In this document: in pieces, positions 22,921 through 32,245 of the stretch
Numbering within the stretch: position 1 is the first letter of the stretch
Layout of the letters: each line of letters opens with the position of its first letter
Position numbers and translations under genes: made by a program
Notes under the pieces: model-generated
Seen by the model: only the letters and a program-made list of their open reading frames with translations
What the model was told of the DNA's origin: nothing
Databases searched by the model: none
NCBI RefSeq assembly: GCF_028829235.1
Contig: NZ_JAIWJY010000006.1
Location: 178,371 to 242,370 of the forward strand
DNA: 64,000 nt
DNA from: Tenacibaculum larymnensis
Lineage (GTDB): Bacteria > Bacteroidota > Bacteroidia > Flavobacteriales > Flavobacteriaceae
Direction: 5' to 3'

Positions 22921-25380
22921 ATGATTATGACGCAAAATACCGAAATAGCTAATACTCAACAGCTTTCTTTTCAAGATTTTAAAGATGAAGTTTTAAAGGA
23001 CTATAGAATTGCTCGTATTAGTCGAGAATGTAGTTTATTAGGGAGAAGAGAAGTTTTAACAGGTAAAGCTAAATTTGGAATTTTTGGAGATGGTAAAGAA
23101 GTACCACAGTTAGCTATGGCTAAAGCTTTTCAAAATGGAGACTTCAGATCAGGTTATTATCGTGATCAAACATTTATGATGGCTATTGGAGAATTAACTC
23201 CACAACATTTTTTTGCAGGTTTATATGCTCATACTGATATTGATGTTGAACCTATGTCTGCTGGTCGTCAAATGGGAGGACATTTTGCAACGCATTCTAT
23301 AGATGAAAATGGAAACTGGAAAAACTTAACAGCTCAAAAAAATTCATCAGCAGATATTTCTCCTACAGCAGGTCAAATGCCTCGTTTATTAGGATTAGCA
23401 CAAGCATCTAAAATTTACAGAAATGTTGAAGGTTTAGAAAATCACACGAACTTCTCAATCAACGGTAACGAAGTTGCTTGGGGTACTATTGGTAATGCTA
23501 GTACTAGTGAGGGGTTATTCTTTGAAACAATTAATGCTGCTGGTGTTCTACAAGTTCCAATGATAATGAATGTTTGGGATGATGAGTACGGAATTTCAGT
23601 ACATGCACGCCACCAAACAACTAAAGAAAGTATTTCTGAAATATTAAAAGGATTCCAACGTGAAAATGAAAGTAACGGATATGAGATTTTCGTAGTAAAT
23701 GGTTGGGATTATGTTCAGTTAATTGACACTTACAATAAAGCTTCTCAAATTGCAAGAGAACAACATATTCCTGTATTAATTCACGTAAAAGAGTTAACAC
23801 AACCTCAAGGGCATTCAACTTCTGGTTCACATGAACGTTATAAATCAAAAGAACGCTTACAATGGGAACAAGACTTTGATTGTATTGCCCAAATGCGTAA
23901 GTGGATTTTAGAATTTGAATTAGAAAATGAAGATGGAGAAACTTTAAAGTTTATTGATTCTGAAGAGGATTTAATCAACATTGAAAAAGAAGCAAAAAAA
24001 GAAGTAAGTAAGGCAAAACGTGATGCTTGGAGTGCTTATACAAATGAAATAAAAGCAGAAGTAGCTGAAGCTATTTCTTTATTAGAAACCATTGCTCAAA
24101 AAAGCAATAATGGTTCTTTCATTACAAAATATAAAAATGATTTAGCCGCTATTTCTGAACCTATTAGAAAAGATATTTTAGTAGCTGCTCGTAAAACTTT
24201 ACGTTATTTAAGAGATGAAGATTTTGCTGAAAAAACGGCACTTAAAAACTTCATCAAAGCTTCAATTGACAAAGCTGCTGTAAAATATTCTGCACATTTA
24301 TTAAGTGAAACTGAATTAGCAACTGAAAATATTGCTGCAGAAGCTCCAACTTATGCTGCAGAAAAAAATATTGTAGATGCACGTATTATTATGCGTGATA
24401 ATTTTGATGCTATTTTAGCTAAACACCCAGAAGTATTAATTTTTGGTGAAGATGCTGGATATATTGGTGATGTAAACCAAGGATTGGAAGGCTTGCAAGA
24501 AAAATTTGGTGAGTTACGTGTTTCTGACACAGGAATTCGAGAAGCTACCATTTTAGGTCAAGGTATTGGAATGGCAATGCGTGGATTACGTCCTATTGCT
24601 GAAATTCAATATTTAGACTATTTATTATATGCTTTACAAATTATGAGTGACGATTTAGCAACGCTACGTTATCGTACTTTTGGAAAGCAAAAAGCTCCAT
24701 TAATTATCCGTACCCGTGGACATCGTTTAGAAGGAATTTGGCATTCAGGTTCACCAATGGGTGGAATAATAAACAACGTAAGAGGAATTCATGTATTAGT
24801 TCCTCGTAACATGACGAAAGCTGCTGGTTTCTATAACACTTTATTAGAAGGTGACGATCCTGCTTTAGTAGTAGAGTGTTTAAACGGATATCGTTTAAAA
24901 GAAGAGTTACCAACAAACTTAGGAGACTTTAAAACTCCAATTGGTGTTGTTGAAACAATCAAAGAAGGAACAGATATTACAATTGTTTCTTACGGTTCTA
25001 CCTTACGAATTGTTGAAGAAGCTGCTAAAGATTTAGCACAAGTAGGTATAGATGTAGAAATTGTAGATGCACAAAGTTTATTACCTTTTGACTTGAATCA
25101 TGACACTGTAAAGTCGGTTGCAAAAACAAATCGTCTGTTAGTTGTTGACGAAGATGTACCTGGTGGAGCTTCAGCATATTTATTACAAGAAATTGTTGAG
25201 AATCAAAATGGTTACAAACATTTAGATAGCAAACCACAAACCTTAACTGCTAAAGCACATAGACCTGCTTATGGTACCGATGGAGATTATTTCTCTAAAC
25301 CATCTGCAGAAGATATTTTTGAAAAAGTATACGAAATCATGAACGAAGCAAACCCTGCTAAATTTAAGAGTTTGTATTAA
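22921..25380 (+). CDS. 2-oxoacid dehydrogenase E1, alpha and beta subunits fused
   Basis: 819 residues. The thiamine-diphosphate half (about 1-470) contains HFATHS, GNASTSEG and MNVWDDEYGIS; the beta half (about 490-819) contains IFGEDAGYIGDVNQGLEG, DTGIREATILGQGIGMAMRG, YGSTLRIVEEA and a transketolase C domain. It decarboxylates a 2-oxoacid (branched-chain oxoacid or pyruvate) and passes the acyl group to an E2 lipoyl protein, which is not next to it. Fused E1 is common in Flavobacteriia. Two ATGs (22921 and 22927) are equally possible starts. Confidence 0.93.
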   Translation: MIMTQNTEIANTQQLSFQDFKDEVLKDYRIARISRECSLLGRREVLTGKAKFGIFGDGKEVPQLAMAKAFQNGDFRSGYYRDQTFMMAIGELTPQHFFAGLYAHTDIDVEPMSAGRQMGGHFATHSIDENGNWKNLTAQKNSSADISPTAGQMPRLLGLAQASKIYRNVEGLENHTNFSINGNEVAWGTIGNASTSEGLFFETINAAGVLQVPMIMNVWDDEYGISVHARHQTTKESISEILKGFQRENESNGYEIFVVNGWDYVQLIDTYNKASQIAREQHIPVLIHVKELTQPQGHSTSGSHERYKSKERLQWEQDFDCIAQMRKWILEFELENEDGETLKFIDSEEDLINIEKEAKKEVSKAKRDAWSAYTNEIKAEVAEAISLLETIAQKSNNGSFITKYKNDLAAISEPIRKDILVAARKTLRYLRDEDFAEKTALKNFIKASIDKAAVKYSAHLLSETELATENIAAEAPTYAAEKNIVDARIIMRDNFDAILAKHPEVLIFGEDAGYIGDVNQGLEGLQEKFGELRVSDTGIREATILGQGIGMAMRGLRPIAEIQYLDYLLYALQIMSDDLATLRYRTFGKQKAPLIIRTRGHRLEGIWHSGSPMGGIINNVRGIHVLVPRNMTKAAGFYNTLLEGDDPALVVECLNGYRLKEELPTNLGDFKTPIGVVETIKEGTDITIVSYGSTLRIVEEAAKDLAQVGIDVEIVDAQSLLPFDLNHDTVKSVAKTNRLLVVDEDVPGGASAYLLQEIVENQNGYKHLDSKPQTLTAKAHRPAYGTDGDYFSKPSAEDIFEKVYEIMNEANPAKFKSLY

Positions 25381-25410
25381 TAACTATTTTTCAAAATAGA
25401 TTAAAATAAA

Positions 25411-25447
25411 AAAAAACGATTTTAGAATATTCTAAAATCGTTTTTTT
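25411..25447. terminator. Bidirectional terminator between convergent genes
   Basis: AAAAAACGATTTTAGAA (25411-25427) and TTCTAAAATCGTTTTTT (25430-25446), with A and T runs on either side, so it serves both the E1 gene and the SH3 lipoprotein gene. Confidence 0.9.
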
Positions 25448-25464
25448 ATTAGTCTTTTTTATAA

Positions 25465-26235
25465 TTATTCAGCTGTTTTCTCTGCTACTTCCTCAGTAGC
25501 CGTTGCTGCTTCCTGAGCATCTAAAGGTTGATTTTTCGACTCGTAATCTTCTATTTTATTCTCTATAACTGTAATAAACTTAGAAGAAGATAAATCTGAA
25601 TTATTTATAACATCTTTCAATGCTTTTATTCTTTCTGTCATTGTTGGTTGAGTATTTGCTATTCCTGCAAATTTAGCCGTTGCTATATCAACTTGATCAT
25701 TTGTAATGTTAGAAGTTTTCACCCAACCTTCTTCAATATACTTTCCTTCAGACCTTTTTCCTTTAACCTTAATCCAATCTCCTTGAGTTTCAGTTACAGC
25801 AATAATATCCATAATGCTGTATTTTTTTTCTGTTTTAGTAAGTAAATCTGGTCTTTTATAAACTACTGCTTCTTCTAACATAGCTCCCACTTTACCATTA
25901 ACAGCTAAAAAGGTAGATCTAGTCCATCCTTCTTTTCCGTCAATTAACTTTACCTTGTAATACTCCTTCTTCGAAACAGAATCTATAGTTTCATCTCCTG
26001 TTAAGGTTACTTTTTCACCTAAGCTAATAGAAGTAATCCATTTCCCTTTGGCAGAAGCACTTTCTCTAATAGATAGTTTATCTAATAAACAAATTGCTGA
26101 AGCTGATTTTTCTTCTTTTTCACTAATAGATTCTTCAATTGTTGAAGCTTCTCCATTGTTTTTTGAATTTTTGTTGTCTTTACAACCTACACAGATAGTA
26201 GATACTAATGTAATAGCAATTAATACTTTTTTCAT
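25465..26235 (-). CDS. SH3-domain lipoprotein
   Basis: 256 residues from Met at 26235, chosen because MKKVLIAITLVSTICVGC forms a lipoprotein signal with Cys18; the ten residues upstream (to 26265) are not signal-like. Two bacterial SH3 modules follow: CLLDKLSIRESASAKGKW (about 48) and the segment VYKRPDLL...IKVKGKRSEG (about 125-170), each followed by a GW. A C-terminal helical region ends in a Glu/Ala-rich tail. Likely envelope-associated, perhaps binding peptidoglycan; no enzyme domain is seen. Confidence 0.8.
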   Translation of the reverse strand: MKKVLIAITLVSTICVGCKDNKNSKNNGEASTIEESISEKEEKSASAICLLDKLSIRESASAKGKWITSISLGEKVTLTGDETIDSVSKKEYYKVKLIDGKEGWTRSTFLAVNGKVGAMLEEAVVYKRPDLLTKTEKKYSIMDIIAVTETQGDWIKVKGKRSEGKYIEEGWVKTSNITNDQVDIATAKFAGIANTQPTMTERIKALKDVINNSDLSSSKFITVIENKIEDYESKNQPLDAQEAATATEEVAEKTAE

Positions 26236-26290
26236 TTTTATAAATTTTTGTCGCAAATATATCATTTTATTAATTAATTTGATATGTTTT

Positions 26291-26683
26291 TTATATTGAT
26301 ACTACTACAGCTATAACTGAAATTAAAAACAAAAAGCCTGTTAAAGCGACTGGAAAAAAATAATGCTTCAGATCAACAATAGTAGCTTTACTCATATCCT
26401 TTTTATGTACATAAACCTTTATCGTTTCTCCTTCCATGCAATGCATTTTAAACATGTACTTTTTAGCATCGCTATTCTCCGTTCGTTCATACAATTCACC
26501 CCTTACAGTATAATTATATGTTATTTTTGCAGTTGGTACTCTAGTTTTTATTCCTATAACTTCATACTTTACATCAACAACCTTTCCCTTAACTACTTCT
26601 CCAAACTTAAAAAGAAGGTAATTACGTAATGTATAAACAAATACTAAAAGAGACAAAACGCTAGTTATAACTACAAATATCAT
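26291..26683 (-). CDS. Small membrane protein, DUF3592-like
   Basis: 130 residues with a membrane helix at each end (about 2-20 and 108-130) and a beta-rich middle (GKVVDVKYEVIG...KITYNYTVRGELYER...GETIKVYVHKKDMSKA) that fits DUF3592. Function unknown. Between the SH3 lipoprotein gene and DUF2851 gene on the same strand. Confidence 0.65.
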   Translation of the reverse strand: MIFVVITSVLSLLVFVYTLRNYLLFKFGEVVKGKVVDVKYEVIGIKTRVPTAKITYNYTVRGELYERTENSDAKKYMFKMHCMEGETIKVYVHKKDMSKATIVDLKHYFFPVALTGFLFLISVIAVVVSI

Positions 26684-26688
26684 ATTGT

Positions 26689-27960
26689 TTATTTTTTTAA
26701 TAACTTACTTCCTATAGCGCATTGTAAACAACATTTCTTTGCGCAATAATTATTTTTAAGCTCTAATAAAGCTTGAGATTCAAATGCATTATTTGCTTTA
26801 ATTTTTAACTCCAAAAACTTACTTATAATCGAATTATTTTCTGGTTTCAACTGTTTTATTAATTGTAACAAACCTTCTTGATCAACCTCTCCTCTAGCCT
26901 GTTCATAAACAAACTTTAAAGGAATAATCGTATTAATAATTAACAAGTCAACAAATGATTTTGTAAGCCTTTTATCTGATTTCTTTGATTCTGATTCAAA
27001 TGTATAATGTGTTTTCCAAAAATCATTCACCTCACCTGTAAATAAGTCATAAAAGTCCTCTACTTTATTTATATCTATTAATCTTGAAAACAAATTTTGA
27101 TACTTGTTATATAAAGCTATCAATTGAGTTATTCTAATCGTAGGAAAGTTATTCGGGCGCATTCTAAAAAACTGAAATCTATGCTTAGCTATTGGTTTTA
27201 ACCTATATTTATGCCGTATGTAAGCATATTCTTTTTGTAGTTGTAGATAATAAGTTCCCTCTAGTTCTTGCTCTAAGAATCCAGCTTGCCCAAACAATAA
27301 AGCTGATAATTGTTCTTCACTGAATCGAACTTTACGCAATACAGAAAAATCAAACGACTGAGCTAATTGCAAAAAAACCTCTCCATTTACTTTTAATCCG
27401 AAGTTTTTAGCTAGTAATTGAAATAGTACTGCTTCATAATCATTATTTGATTTTTCTAATAATTCTTTTATTACAATCGACTTATTCTCCAGCCGTTCAA
27501 AATACAAGCGCTCTAACCAGTTATTCAATATAAAAGAACTAGTTTCAGCTATTTGCTTTTCACAAGGAATCCATCGCTGCTCTTTTAAAAACAGCTTTTT
27601 ATAGTTTTCTAATACTTCTTTTTGAACAAAACTTTGTAATTCTACTGTCGGAATTGGATGATTGTTTTTCATAAACACATCTGCATCATGCTCCCACACA
27701 ACATGTAAAATAACCGCATCATAATTCACATCCTTTTCATGATGATGTGCATACCAATCTGATGATTTTATATGAATTTCAACATTTCCAACCCATAACT
27801 GCTCATCAATTTTTAATTTTGCATTTAGAAAATCAGGTCCTGAATTTGTATTATGACTTCCAGAATCTATAACCTCAACGATTTCTCTTTTTACTGATAT
27901 TAAATTTGTACTGTTAAATAATTTGTATTGCCACAAAAAGTGTAAAAATTCTTCTTTCAT
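26689..27960 (-). CDS. DUF2851 family protein
   Basis: 423 residues. The signature run NSGPDFLNAKLKI...WVGNVEIHIKSSDWYAHHH...YDAVILHVVWEHD is in residues 38-112. The C-terminus has a cysteine cluster (CAKKCCLQCAIG) that could bind metal. Widespread single-copy protein in Bacteroidota with unknown role; the N-terminal part has a nuclease-like look but I would not assign an activity. Confidence 0.85.
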   Translation of the reverse strand: MKEEFLHFLWQYKLFNSTNLISVKREIVEVIDSGSHNTNSGPDFLNAKLKIDEQLWVGNVEIHIKSSDWYAHHHEKDVNYDAVILHVVWEHDADVFMKNNHPIPTVELQSFVQKEVLENYKKLFLKEQRWIPCEKQIAETSSFILNNWLERLYFERLENKSIVIKELLEKSNNDYEAVLFQLLAKNFGLKVNGEVFLQLAQSFDFSVLRKVRFSEEQLSALLFGQAGFLEQELEGTYYLQLQKEYAYIRHKYRLKPIAKHRFQFFRMRPNNFPTIRITQLIALYNKYQNLFSRLIDINKVEDFYDLFTGEVNDFWKTHYTFESESKKSDKRLTKSFVDLLIINTIIPLKFVYEQARGEVDQEGLLQLIKQLKPENNSIISKFLELKIKANNAFESQALLELKNNYCAKKCCLQCAIGSKLLKK

Positions 27961-28053
27961 TTGCTTTCTTTTTCATTCTCAATGTACAAAATATTTCTAT
28001 GACACTATCAATATTAATTATTCGAAGTATTTTTAGGCAACTTTTTATTCCTC

Positions 28054-28061
28054 TATTTTTG
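28054..28061 (+). promoter_or_regulatory. Candidate -7 promoter element of the nitroreductase gene
   Basis: TATTTTTG matches TAnnTTTG, 119 nt before the ATG. Weak on its own in AT-rich DNA. Confidence 0.3.
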
Positions 28062-28180
28062 CTAAATAAGTTACTGTAGAGAAATCTACAAAGTAATTAA
28101 GTGAAGGAATATATCAATTTCAAGACAAATCTTGAAGTATTATAACTCTCAAGTATTTGAGAACAAAAATTAAAAACCAC

Positions 28181-28813
28181 ATGAATAGTATAGAAAATTT
28201 ACAATGGCGATACGCTGTTAAAAAATTTGACAAACATAAATTTCTTTCTGAAGAACAAATCAATATTTTAAAAGAAGCTTTTAATTTAACTGCTACTTCT
28301 TATGGATTACAACCTGTAAAAATGGTTGTGGTTAAAAACAAAGATTTACAACAACAATTGGTAGCACATTCTTGGAATCAACACCAAGTTGCACAGGCTT
28401 CTCATTTATTGGTATTATGTACCCCTAAAGAACTTACTACTAAAGATGTTGAGAGCTATTTTAAATTAGTAAAAGACATTAGAAACACACCCGATGAAAT
28501 TTTAAATCCGTTCAAAGAGTTTTTAACTAACGATATAGAAAGTAAATCTCCTGAAGTATTATTCCATTGGATGAAAAACCAAGCATATATTGCTTTAGGA
28601 AATCTAATGACAGTTGCTGCTAATGAAAAAATTGACAGTTGCCCTATGGAAGGTTTTGTTCCTGAAAAATATGATGAAATTTTAGAATTAGATAAATACA
28701 ACTTACAGTCAGTTTTAGTATTACCTGTTGGTTTTAGAGCAGAAGATGACTACATGAAAAACTTAAAAAAAGTTCGTAGAAAAACCGAAGAAGTAGTTAT
28801 TGAGCTTTCTTAG
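28181..28813 (+). CDS. NAD(P)H-dependent nitroreductase-family oxidoreductase
   Basis: 210 residues, NfsB-like. The FMN-binding N-terminus (NLQWRYAVKKFDKHK), LTATSYGLQPVKMVVV, and the C-terminal SCPMEGFVPEKYDEIL...VLPVGFRAEDD are family hallmarks. Reduces nitro or quinone compounds in vitro; the natural role is usually unknown. The ATG at 28181 is chosen over an in-frame TTG at 28157 because homologous proteins begin near NLQWRYA. Confidence 0.88.
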   Translation: MNSIENLQWRYAVKKFDKHKFLSEEQINILKEAFNLTATSYGLQPVKMVVVKNKDLQQQLVAHSWNQHQVAQASHLLVLCTPKELTTKDVESYFKLVKDIRNTPDEILNPFKEFLTNDIESKSPEVLFHWMKNQAYIALGNLMTVAANEKIDSCPMEGFVPEKYDEILELDKYNLQSVLVLPVGFRAEDDYMKNLKKVRRKTEEVVIELS

Positions 28814-28821
28814 ACAATGCT

Positions 28822-28869
28822 AATTATGAATTACGAATGATAATTTTAGTACATTCGTAATTCATAATT
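28822..28869. repeat. Perfect 18-bp inverted repeat
   Basis: AATTATGAATTACGAATG (28822-28839) and its exact reverse complement (28852-28869) with a 12-nt loop. No T run follows, and the next ATG (28877) is 7 nt away, so it is either an intergenic repeat or a structure close to the start codon of the symporter rather than a standard terminator. Confidence 0.8.
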
Positions 28870-28876
28870 TAACTAT

Positions 28877-30319
28877 ATGCAACCATTACATATACTACTC
28901 CTTATTTTAGCCTATTTTGGTGTATTAATTCTTATCTCATACATAACAGGTAAATCGGCAAATAATCAAACATTTTTTAAAGCAAACAACTCATCTCCAT
29001 GGTATTTAGTAGCCTTTGGTATGATTGGAGCATCATTATCTGGAGTTACTTTTATTTCGGTTCCTGGCTGGGTTGAAGGTGACAAAATGAGTTATATGCA
29101 AATGGTACTAGGCTATGTATTAGGTTATGCCGTAATTGGATTGGTGCTACTTCCACTATATTACCGATTAAATTTAACTTCAATTTACACCTATTTAGAA
29201 GGACGTTTTGGTAGATATTCGTATAAAACTGGGGCTTCTTTTTTCTTACTTTCAAGAACTATTGGTGCTGCCTTTCGCTTGTTTTTAGTGGCAAATGTAT
29301 TACAGTTAATTTTGTTTGATGCTTATGGAATTCCGTTTTGGGTAACGGTAACCATTACCATTTTACTTATATGGCTATATACTTTTAAAGGAGGTATAAA
29401 AACTATTGTATGGACAGACACTTTACAAACGTTGTTTATGCTAATTGCTGTTGGAGTTTGTATTGTAATGATAAAAGATAAAATGCAAATTGATAATTTG
29501 TTTTCGTATGTAACAGACAATAGCTTATCTAAAACTTTCTTTTTTGACGATGTAAAGGCTGGTAATTATTTTTGGAAACAATTCTTTTCAGGAGCTTTTA
29601 TTTCAATTGTGATGACAGGTTTAGATCAAGACATGATGCAAAAAAACTTGACTTGCCGCAATTTAAAAGATGCTCAAAAAAACATGTTTTGGTTTACCAT
29701 TGTGCTAGTCATTGTTAACTTCTTCTTCTTAGCTTTAGGAATCCTGTTAACTGATTATGCTACAGCAAATGAACTAAACGCTCATAAAGACAATTTATTC
29801 CCTACTATAGCAATGAGTGGTGATTTAGGATTGGCTACTTCTCTATTCTTTTTACTTGGTTTAATTGCAGCTGCTTATTCTAGTGCAGATAGTGCTTTAA
29901 CTTCGTTAACTACGTCCTTTAGTATTGATATTCTAGAAATTGACAAGAAAGATAGCGAAGAAGAAAAAGAGAAAATACGAAAGAAAATCCATGTACTATT
30001 CTCTTTTATTTTAGTCGCTACCATCTTAATTTTTAAATATTTTATTGCTAACGAGAGTGTAATTGCTAAAATATTCCAATTTGCTGGTTATACTTACGGG
30101 CCGTTACTAGGTTTATATGCTTTCGGACTATTTACTAAATTAAACATAAAAGACAAGTTAGTTCCTATCATTTGCTTAATAGCTCCAGTGTTAACCTATG
30201 CAATTAGTTTTTACAGCAAAGAAAAACTCGGGTTTGACTTTGGATTCTTTGTATTGATATTAAACGGATTCTTAACTTTCTTAGGATTATTAGCTATTAA
30301 AACATCAAAAAATGGCTAA
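28877..30319 (+). CDS. Sodium:solute symporter (SSS family)
   Basis: 480 residues with about 13 hydrophobic segments. Family stretches include FGMIGASLSGVTFISVPGWV (about 50-70), WTDTLQTLFML, FISIVMTGLDQDMMQKNLTC (about 240-262) and AAAYSSADSALTSLTTSFSIDI (about 332-353). Na+-coupled uptake of an unidentified solute. Its stop overlaps the start of the next small basic gene. Confidence 0.92.
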   Translation: MQPLHILLLILAYFGVLILISYITGKSANNQTFFKANNSSPWYLVAFGMIGASLSGVTFISVPGWVEGDKMSYMQMVLGYVLGYAVIGLVLLPLYYRLNLTSIYTYLEGRFGRYSYKTGASFFLLSRTIGAAFRLFLVANVLQLILFDAYGIPFWVTVTITILLIWLYTFKGGIKTIVWTDTLQTLFMLIAVGVCIVMIKDKMQIDNLFSYVTDNSLSKTFFFDDVKAGNYFWKQFFSGAFISIVMTGLDQDMMQKNLTCRNLKDAQKNMFWFTIVLVIVNFFFLALGILLTDYATANELNAHKDNLFPTIAMSGDLGLATSLFFLLGLIAAAYSSADSALTSLTTSFSIDILEIDKKDSEEEKEKIRKKIHVLFSFILVATILIFKYFIANESVIAKIFQFAGYTYGPLLGLYAFGLFTKLNIKDKLVPIICLIAPVLTYAISFYSKEKLGFDFGFFVLILNGFLTFLGLLAIKTSKNG

Positions 30320-30485
30320 AAAAGGAAAAGCAAAAAATACCGTAAACAAAGCGAAGCATACGCGCTTGATGAAGCAGAAAGAAAATAAACTTCGTTTAGA
30401 AAAACAACGTACCAAAGAACGTTTAAAGGCAATTATTAAAAAAGTAAACGAACAAAAAGAAAATGACAGTTCAACAAATAATTAA
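30312..30485 (+). CDS. Small, very basic protein of unknown function
   Basis: 57 residues (MAKKGKAKNTVNKAKHTRLM...ending DSSTNN), about a third Lys/Arg, predicted to be one long helix. It overlaps the symporter stop by 8 nt and the start of the cupin gene by 23 nt, so it appears part of a compact operon. No family recognised; the overlap on both sides and a clean ATG support it as real. Confidence 0.6.
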   Translation: MAKKGKAKNTVNKAKHTRLMKQKENKLRLEKQRTKERLKAIIKKVNEQKENDSSTNN

Positions 30486-30963
30486 AAAGTTTGACTTAAC
30501 GGAACATCCTGAAGGCGGTTTTTATAAAGAAACTTACAGAAGCAACGGAGTTATTAAAAACGAACACTTAAATTCTAACTTCTTAGGTGATAGAAACTAC
30601 AGCACTTGTATTTATTTTTTATTGACTTCTGAAAAATTTTCTGCCTTTCATAAAATCAATCAAGATGAAATTTGGCATTTTTATAAAGGAAGTACTTTAA
30701 AACTACATATGATATCTCCCGAAGGAAACTACTCTTTTGTATTGATTGGAAATAACATAGAAAATGATGAGCAACCACAATTTGTGGTCCCTGCTGGTTA
30801 CTGGTTTGCTGCGGAAGTTAGTAAAGAAAACTCATATGCTTTTACAGGTTGTACCGTTGCCCCTGGATTTGATTTCAACGATTTTGTATTACCTAAAAGA
30901 GAAGAGCTTATACTATTATTCCCTGAGCATAAAGAAATAGTAACTAAATTAACTCACATTTAA
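30463..30963 (+). CDS. DUF985 cupin protein
   Basis: 166 residues. LTEHPEGGFYKETYRS near residue 11, CIYFLLTSEKFSAFHKINQDEIWHFYKG (about 47-75) and AGYWFAA...TGCTVAPGFDFNDF (about 105-145) are the DUF985 pattern, with potential metal ligands in HKINQDEIWHF. The biochemical role of the family is not settled. Start overlaps the preceding small gene. Confidence 0.88.
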   Translation: MTVQQIIKKFDLTEHPEGGFYKETYRSNGVIKNEHLNSNFLGDRNYSTCIYFLLTSEKFSAFHKINQDEIWHFYKGSTLKLHMISPEGNYSFVLIGNNIENDEQPQFVVPAGYWFAAEVSKENSYAFTGCTVAPGFDFNDFVLPKREELILLFPEHKEIVTKLTHI

Positions 30964-31025
30964 TGTTTCTTTTCATAAAGAAAAGCTATTTTTATTCCCT
31001 TTATTAAACAAATTAAATTACCATT

Positions 31026-31457
31026 ATGAACAAGAAACTTTTATTATCAATTGCTTTTACTATTCTAATATCTTCTTTGGGGTTTTCTCAAAAAATAAAA
31101 TTAAAAAAAGGAAAAGTACTAGTAGACGGAAAAGAAATTTTAAAATATGAAAAAAGAGGTCTTGGTACCGAAATAACTTTTTACTCTCTTATTAATGATA
31201 ACGAAGTTGCAGATATGAAAATAGAAGATAACGGAACTCTTCATTTTCAAGACGATGATTATAGAAAAATGTTTTTCTCTGAAGATGAAATAAAAATTGA
31301 AACTAGTAGCTTTAATGGGAGAGGATGGAAATATGTTATAAAACAATTATTAAAAAGTAAAGTTCTTAACATAAAGGGAGAAATAGATTATGAAAGACTT
31401 AAGAAGTTTGCTAAAAAACATGATGAAAACATAACTAATAGAACTGTACGATTCTAA
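31026..31457 (+). CDS. Secreted protein of unknown function
   Basis: 143 residues with a signal peptide (MNKKLLLSIAFTILISSLGF, then SQ). The mature part starts KIKLKKGKVLVDGKEILKYE and is beta-rich and basic; I recognise no domain. Ends just before a strong bidirectional terminator. Confidence 0.7.
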   Translation: MNKKLLLSIAFTILISSLGFSQKIKLKKGKVLVDGKEILKYEKRGLGTEITFYSLINDNEVADMKIEDNGTLHFQDDDYRKMFFSEDEIKIETSSFNGRGWKYVIKQLLKSKVLNIKGEIDYERLKKFAKKHDENITNRTVRF

Positions 31458-31461
31458 ATTT

Positions 31462-31494
31462 AAAAAACCTGAGTTATAACTCAGGTTTTTTCTT
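31462..31494. terminator. Bidirectional terminator between convergent genes
   Basis: AAAAAACCTGAGTT (31462-31475) and AACTCAGGTTTTTT (31478-31491) with A and T runs on the two sides; serves the secreted-protein gene and the LysE gene. Confidence 0.9.
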
Positions 31495-31511
31495 TTAAGC
31501 ATTATTTACTA

Positions 31512-32135
31512 TTACATAAACGCTATTTGTAATCCCATCAATATAAATATTGCACCTGATACTTTGTTTAGTCTTACGCCTATTTTTTCGTTCTCTTTAA
31601 TTTTCGTTGAAAATGATCCTGCAAACGATGTTAAAACTAAATACCAAACAGTAGTCATCGTTGCATAAATTACTCCTAAAATAATAAAAGGAACTGGATT
31701 TTCTATTTCTGTTGGACTTATAAACTGCGGAAAAAAAGCTATAAAGAATAATGCAACTTTCGGGTTTAATATATTAGTGACAAACCCTGATGTAAAACTA
31801 CTTTTTGCTGAATCTTTCTTTTGTTCTTCATTCGTTTCAGCTATTAATCCTTTTTTTGACATCACTTTTGCTACTCCTAAATAAACTAAATAAGCCGCTC
31901 CTAAATACTTAATCAATGCAAAAAACAATGCTGATTTGGCTATCATAATTGACAAACCCAATGCTCCTAACAATGTATGCACTAAAGCACCTGTGTTTAA
32001 GCCAAAGCTGGTATATACACCAGACCTTCGTCCTTGACTAATTGACTTATTAATTAAAAAAACAGTTTCTATTCCTGGTGTTAACACAAAAAGAACAGTT
32101 GCTACTAAAAATGCAATAAAATTCTCAATTCCCAT
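31512..32135 (-). CDS. LysE-family amino-acid exporter
   Basis: 207 residues, six hydrophobic segments. The N-terminal LTPGIETVFLINKSISQGRRSG and GAAYLVYLGVAKV are typical of LysE/RhtB permeases. Exports an amino acid or related compound. Divergently transcribed from a LysR-type gene 110 nt away, the usual arrangement for a regulated exporter. Confidence 0.88.
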   Translation of the reverse strand: MGIENFIAFLVATVLFVLTPGIETVFLINKSISQGRRSGVYTSFGLNTGALVHTLLGALGLSIMIAKSALFFALIKYLGAAYLVYLGVAKVMSKKGLIAETNEEQKKDSAKSSFTSGFVTNILNPKVALFFIAFFPQFISPTEIENPVPFIILGVIYATMTTVWYLVLTSFAGSFSTKIKENEKIGVRLNKVSGAIFILMGLQIAFM

Positions 32136-32210
32136 TTCTTTATTTTTTAAAAATGATTACAAAGTTTTTTTTATGCAAAGCAACTGCGGTTCTCTTTATT
32201 AAAAAATACT

Positions 32211-32218
32211 TATTTTTG
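32211..32218 (+). promoter_or_regulatory. Candidate -7 promoter element of the LysR gene
   Basis: TATTTTTG matches TAnnTTTG, 27 nt before the LysR-gene ATG. Confidence 0.45.
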
Positions 32219-32223
32219 ACTGA

Positions 32224-32244
32224 TTAATGCAAAAAACGCATTAA
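32224..32244. promoter_or_regulatory. Probable LysR operator
   Basis: TTAATGC (32224-32230) and GCATTAA (32238-32244) form a perfect dyad with a 7-nt spacer and a T-N11-A core. It lies at the expected transcript start of the LysR gene, so the product could block its own transcription. Confidence 0.55.
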
Positions 32245-32245
32245 A

